Of a DNA stretch of 8,179 nt, positions 6,323 through 8,179 are shown piece after piece; position 1 is the first letter of the stretch; every line of letters begins with the position of its first letter. Source of the stretch: Chloroflexota bacterium (GTDB lineage Bacteria > Chloroflexota > Dehalococcoidia > SHYB01); contig JACQEE010000193.1 of assembly GCA_016200725.1 (NCBI GenBank), positions 1 through 8,179 of the forward strand, given 5' to 3'. The notes under the pieces are model-generated. The model worked only from the letters and a program-made list of their open reading frames with translations, was not told where the DNA came from and did no database searches. Both the position numbers and the translations under genes were made by a program.

Positions 6323-6669
6323 ATGCCCACCCGCGCACAGCGCTGCGCCGATCTCGTCCGCGCGCGCCTCGGATTCGAGCGGCCTCCCGCCAGCCCGGCG
6401 ATGCTCGTCGCCCACGCGCCCATCGAGGTGTTCGCCCTCGATTGGCCGGACGACCTCGCCTGCCTGCTCGCCATCGCACCGCCGCTCGTGAGCGCGAAGC
6501 GAACGCCTTCGCTGCCGCCATCACCATGCCCGCCGACTGGCTCGCCCGTGAACTCGACGAGTCGCAGGATTTCGACGCCCTCGCTCGCCGTTTCAAGGTG
6601 TCTCGCTCCGCGTTGACGCTTCGTCTCGAGGAACTCGGGCTAGCCAGCCGCCTTGCACCGCGTTGCTAG
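6323..6669 (+). pseudogene. ImmA/IrrE-family (DUF955) metallopeptidase remnant
   Basis: Two frames hold the two halves of one ImmA/IrrE-like protein. From ATG 6323, one frame reads MPTRAQRCADLVRARLGFE and continues to VFALDWPDDLACLL, a typical family N-terminus. From about 6484 the next frame reads EREANAFAAAITMPADWL, then FDALARRFKVSRSALTLRL, matching the conserved E-x-x-AN-x-FA-x-x-x-x-MP segment and helix-turn-helix-like tail of the family. The stretch that should hold the zinc-binding HExxH lies between them and is absent in all three forward frames. This implies a deletion of some 25-40 codons that also shifted the frame, somewhere between about 6445 and 6490. What remains (about 115 codons) cannot be an active peptidase. 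Intact relatives often cleave a repressor beside a cognate XRE regulator; no such partner is visible here. It ends on CTAG shared with the dehydrogenase stop. Confidence 0.68.
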
Positions 6670-7685
6670 TACCCCTGCTCCCTGTCCACCTCATGCTCCA
6701 GTGGCCGCCCGGCCAGGTAGCGCTCCAGGTTCTCAACGAATGCGTCTACGATCCGGGCGTCGTAGTCGTCGAACAGCCCTGCGATGTGCGCGCTGACCAG
6801 CACGTTCGGCATCGTCCACAGCGGGCTCTCAGCCGGGAGCGGCTCGCATTCGAACACGTCGAGCACCGCGCTGTCGAGGCGTCCCGACTGCAGCGCCTCG
6901 ATGAGCGCCGTCTCGTCGACCACCTCGCCACGCGCGACGTTGATCAGCACGGTGCCCGGCTTCATCAGCGACAGCTCACGCCGTCCGATCATTCGCGTCG
7001 TCTCCGGCGTCGTCGGCACCGCGAGCACGACGTAGTCGCTCTGGCGCAGCAATTCGTCGAGGCGCTCCTGCGGCAGCACCCACGCGGGCGCCCCGGCAAC
7101 GACACGACGCCTCGTGGCCAGCACGCGCATCCCGATGCCCTGCGCCAGCCGCGCTACCTCGCCGCCTACCGAGCCTAGGCCGACGATGCCGACGGTGCGC
7201 CCGCTGACCAGCCCCAGATTGTGCCGCTCCCAGCGCCGCGCCGACTGGCTCCGCACCATGCGCGGCACATCCTTCGCTATCGCCAGGATGCCCGCGATCA
7301 CATACTCCGCGACAGGCGTCGCGTTCGTCCCCGCCCCGCTCGTCAGCCGCACCTCAGGATGCGACCACAGGTCCGAGTCGCGCAGGATCTCTACGCCTGC
7401 CAGCGGGAACTGCACCCACCTCAGCCGCGGCGCGCGCCGTACGATGTCCTTCGGCAGCCGTCTCGCTGATAGGACCACCTCGGCATCTGTGAGCAACTCG
7501 TCCAGCGATCGCGACGTTCGCACCGGGGATGGCTGCTGTCCCGGCCGCAGCGCCTCCGGTATCTCACGCACCAGCAGCGCCGCGCCATCCTCGACCCGCA
7601 CCTGCGGCTCGAAGGCTTTCACCTGTGCTAGCAGGGAGTCAGTCAGGGATTGCAGCACTAATACATGTATCGCTCGTTTCTCCAC
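6666..7685 (-). CDS. D-isomer-specific 2-hydroxyacid dehydrogenase
   Basis: A 339-residue cytosolic NAD(P)-dependent oxidoreductase that interconverts 2-keto acids and D-2-hydroxyacids. The full family layout is present. The N-terminal flavodoxin-like catalytic half includes LRWVQFPLAGVE (88-99). The Rossmann motif GLGSVG is at 169-174, in a strand ending in LATRRR (189-194). The catalytic triad is Arg252 (NVARG), Glu281 (CEPLP) and His300 (SAHIAG). The second beta strand ends in Thr-Arg-Arg instead of the acidic residue that binds the NAD ribose, so NADP(H) preference is likely, as in glyoxylate/hydroxypyruvate-reductase-like members; the substrate is not decided by sequence. The start is GTG at 7685-7683; no Shine-Dalgarno precedes it, and a GATAAT -10 ends 6 bases upstream. 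The stop TAG overlaps the pseudogene's stop on the other strand. Confidence 0.95.
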   Translation of the reverse strand: MEKRAIHVLVLQSLTDSLLAQVKAFEPQVRVEDGAALLVREIPEALRPGQQPSPVRTSRSLDELLTDAEVVLSARRLPKDIVRRAPRLRWVQFPLAGVEILRDSDLWSHPEVRLTSGAGTNATPVAEYVIAGILAIAKDVPRMVRSQSARRWERHNLGLVSGRTVGIVGLGSVGGEVARLAQGIGMRVLATRRRVVAGAPAWVLPQERLDELLRQSDYVVLAVPTTPETTRMIGRRELSLMKPGTVLINVARGEVVDETALIEALQSGRLDSAVLDVFECEPLPAESPLWTMPNVLVSAHIAGLFDDYDARIVDAFVENLERYLAGRPLEHEVDREQGY

Positions 7686-7691
7686 GCGGTG

Positions 7692-7700
7692 ATTATCGCA
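7692..7700 (-). promoter_or_regulatory. Extended -10 of the dehydrogenase gene (leaderless)
   Basis: The minus strand reads TGCGATAAT (plus 7700 down to 7692): a TGn extension plus a five-of-six -10. Six bases (CACCGC) separate it from the GTG start, so transcription would begin at or next to the start codon. There is no clear -35 at 16-18 bp, which is usual for extended -10 promoters. Confidence 0.5.
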
Positions 7701-7746
7701 AATGCCATTCGTCCATCGTAGTGGCCCTGTTCTTGCGCTTCCGACG

Positions 7747-7752
7747 TATCAT
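7747..7752 (+). promoter_or_regulatory. -10 box of the phosphoesterase gene (leaderless)
   Basis: TATCAT (five of six matches) ends 6 bases before the ATG at 7759, the same spacing as the divergent dehydrogenase promoter. No Shine-Dalgarno is present and the -35 region is weak. The predicted RNA start coincides with the A of the ATG. Confidence 0.45.
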
Positions 7753-7758
7753 GTCGTC

Positions 7759-8179
7759 ATGCAGCACCGCTTCTTCTTTCTCGCCGCCCTCCTCGCCACC
7801 CTCGTCTCCGCCTGTGGCGGCGGTTCGTCCAGCACCGCGACGCGCCCGGTTTCGAACAAGATCAAGCACGTCGTTATCATCATGCAGGAGAACCGCTCCT
7901 TCGACTCCTATTTCGGCACCTACCCCGGCGTCGACGGCATCGCCATGCGCGATGGCCAGCCCGTGGCCTGTGTGCCCAGCGGCAAGTCCGGCCCCTGCGT
8001 CCGCCCCTATCACGACCCTGCCGATCGCAACGCCGGTGGTCCGCACACAGAGGCCGACGCGGCTGCCGATATCAACAGTGGCAAGATGGACGGCTTCATC
8101 GACCAGGCTGAAAAGCGCCGCGGCACGCCCTGCCAGGGCGACAACGACCCCAGTTGCGCGGCGCGCCTCGCCAAGCGCG
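7759..8179 (+). CDS. Phospholipase C / phosphoesterase-family lipoprotein (3' truncated)
   Basis: The first 140 residues of a PF04185-type phosphoesterase (bacterial phospholipase C / AcpA acid phosphatase family); members usually exceed 400 residues, so the rest lies beyond the window. The N-terminus MQHRFFFLAALLATLVSAC is a lipoprotein signal peptide with Cys19 as the anchor. It is followed by a short Gly/Ser/Thr spacer and the family's diagnostic block IKHVVIIMQENRSFDSYFG (35-53), whose Glu44 and Asn45 belong to the metal-binding active site; YPGVDGI follows. The visible part ends in a Cys-containing loop (GTPCQGDNDPSC). It probably hydrolyses phosphate esters or phospholipids outside the membrane. 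It is divergent from the dehydrogenase, with 73 bases between the starts. No in-frame upstream start is more convincing. Confidence 0.93.
   Translation, partial: MQHRFFFLAALLATLVSACGGGSSSTATRPVSNKIKHVVIIMQENRSFDSYFGTYPGVDGIAMRDGQPVACVPSGKSGPCVRPYHDPADRNAGGPHTEADAAADINSGKMDGFIDQAEKRRGTPCQGDNDPSCAARLAKR

Noticed and set aside
5796..6491. 231-codon plus-strand frame with a regular VAVGxxVAVG repeat
   Set aside because: The repeat is the antisense reading of the 12-residue T/P linker repeats in the minus-strand lipoprotein, and the frame runs on into an unrelated region.
7693..8046. 117-codon minus-strand frame at the right end
   Set aside because: It is opposite the unmistakable phosphoesterase signature and signal peptide; it has no domain of its own.
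1..8179. CRISPR array, tRNA/rRNA, transposase or phage genes
   Set aside because: No direct repeats with spacers, cloverleaf-like segments, or transposase/integrase motifs were found when reading both strands.

Overview
The window is GC-rich (roughly 60-67%) bacterial chromosomal DNA. A likely source is a Chloroflexota bacterium, perhaps of the Dehalococcoidia type. The clues are a secreted lipoprotein whose linker is built from T/P/R-rich repeats (TATRPPTATP style), several genes without a Shine-Dalgarno sequence but with a TATNNT-type -10 close to the start codon, and a DUF35/thiolase pair. This placement is an inference, not a proof. No phage, transposase, CRISPR, tRNA or rRNA is visible.

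Layout, left to right. (1) The 3' four-fifths of a clpC-type AAA+ chaperone gene, closed by a strong intrinsic terminator. (2) Two tandem genes of unknown function that are paralogues of each other and overlap by ATGA. (3) A short GC-rich palindromic element (about 3136-3231). It supplies the stop codon of the second unknown gene, an extended -10 promoter, a perfect 10-bp hairpin and the Shine-Dalgarno of the next gene. (4) A zinc-ribbon/OB-fold DUF35 protein and a thiolase-fold protein, 4 bases apart. The thiolase lacks both canonical cysteines, so a DUF35-partnered aldolase or other C-C lyase is more plausible than a true thiolase. (5) On the minus strand, a secreted lipoprotein with four 12-residue linker repeats and what looks like a degenerate M23 (LytM) fold. 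(6) On the plus strand, a broken ImmA/IrrE-type gene missing the HExxH segment and frameshifted. (7) On the minus strand, a D-2-hydroxyacid dehydrogenase. (8) On the plus strand, the start of a phospholipase C/phosphoesterase-family lipoprotein that runs off the end.

The right half is tightly packed. Both convergent pairs share a palindromic CTAG in which each strand reads its own TAG stop, leaving no room for terminators. The dehydrogenase and phosphoesterase genes diverge from a 73-base gap, and each has a -10 box ending 6 bases before its start codon, which suggests leaderless mRNAs.

I do not see a complete new multi-gene system. The most promising unknowns are the paralogous pair behind clpC, the DUF35/Cys-less thiolase pair, the palindromic element that wires two genes together, and the lipoprotein with the M23-like domain.
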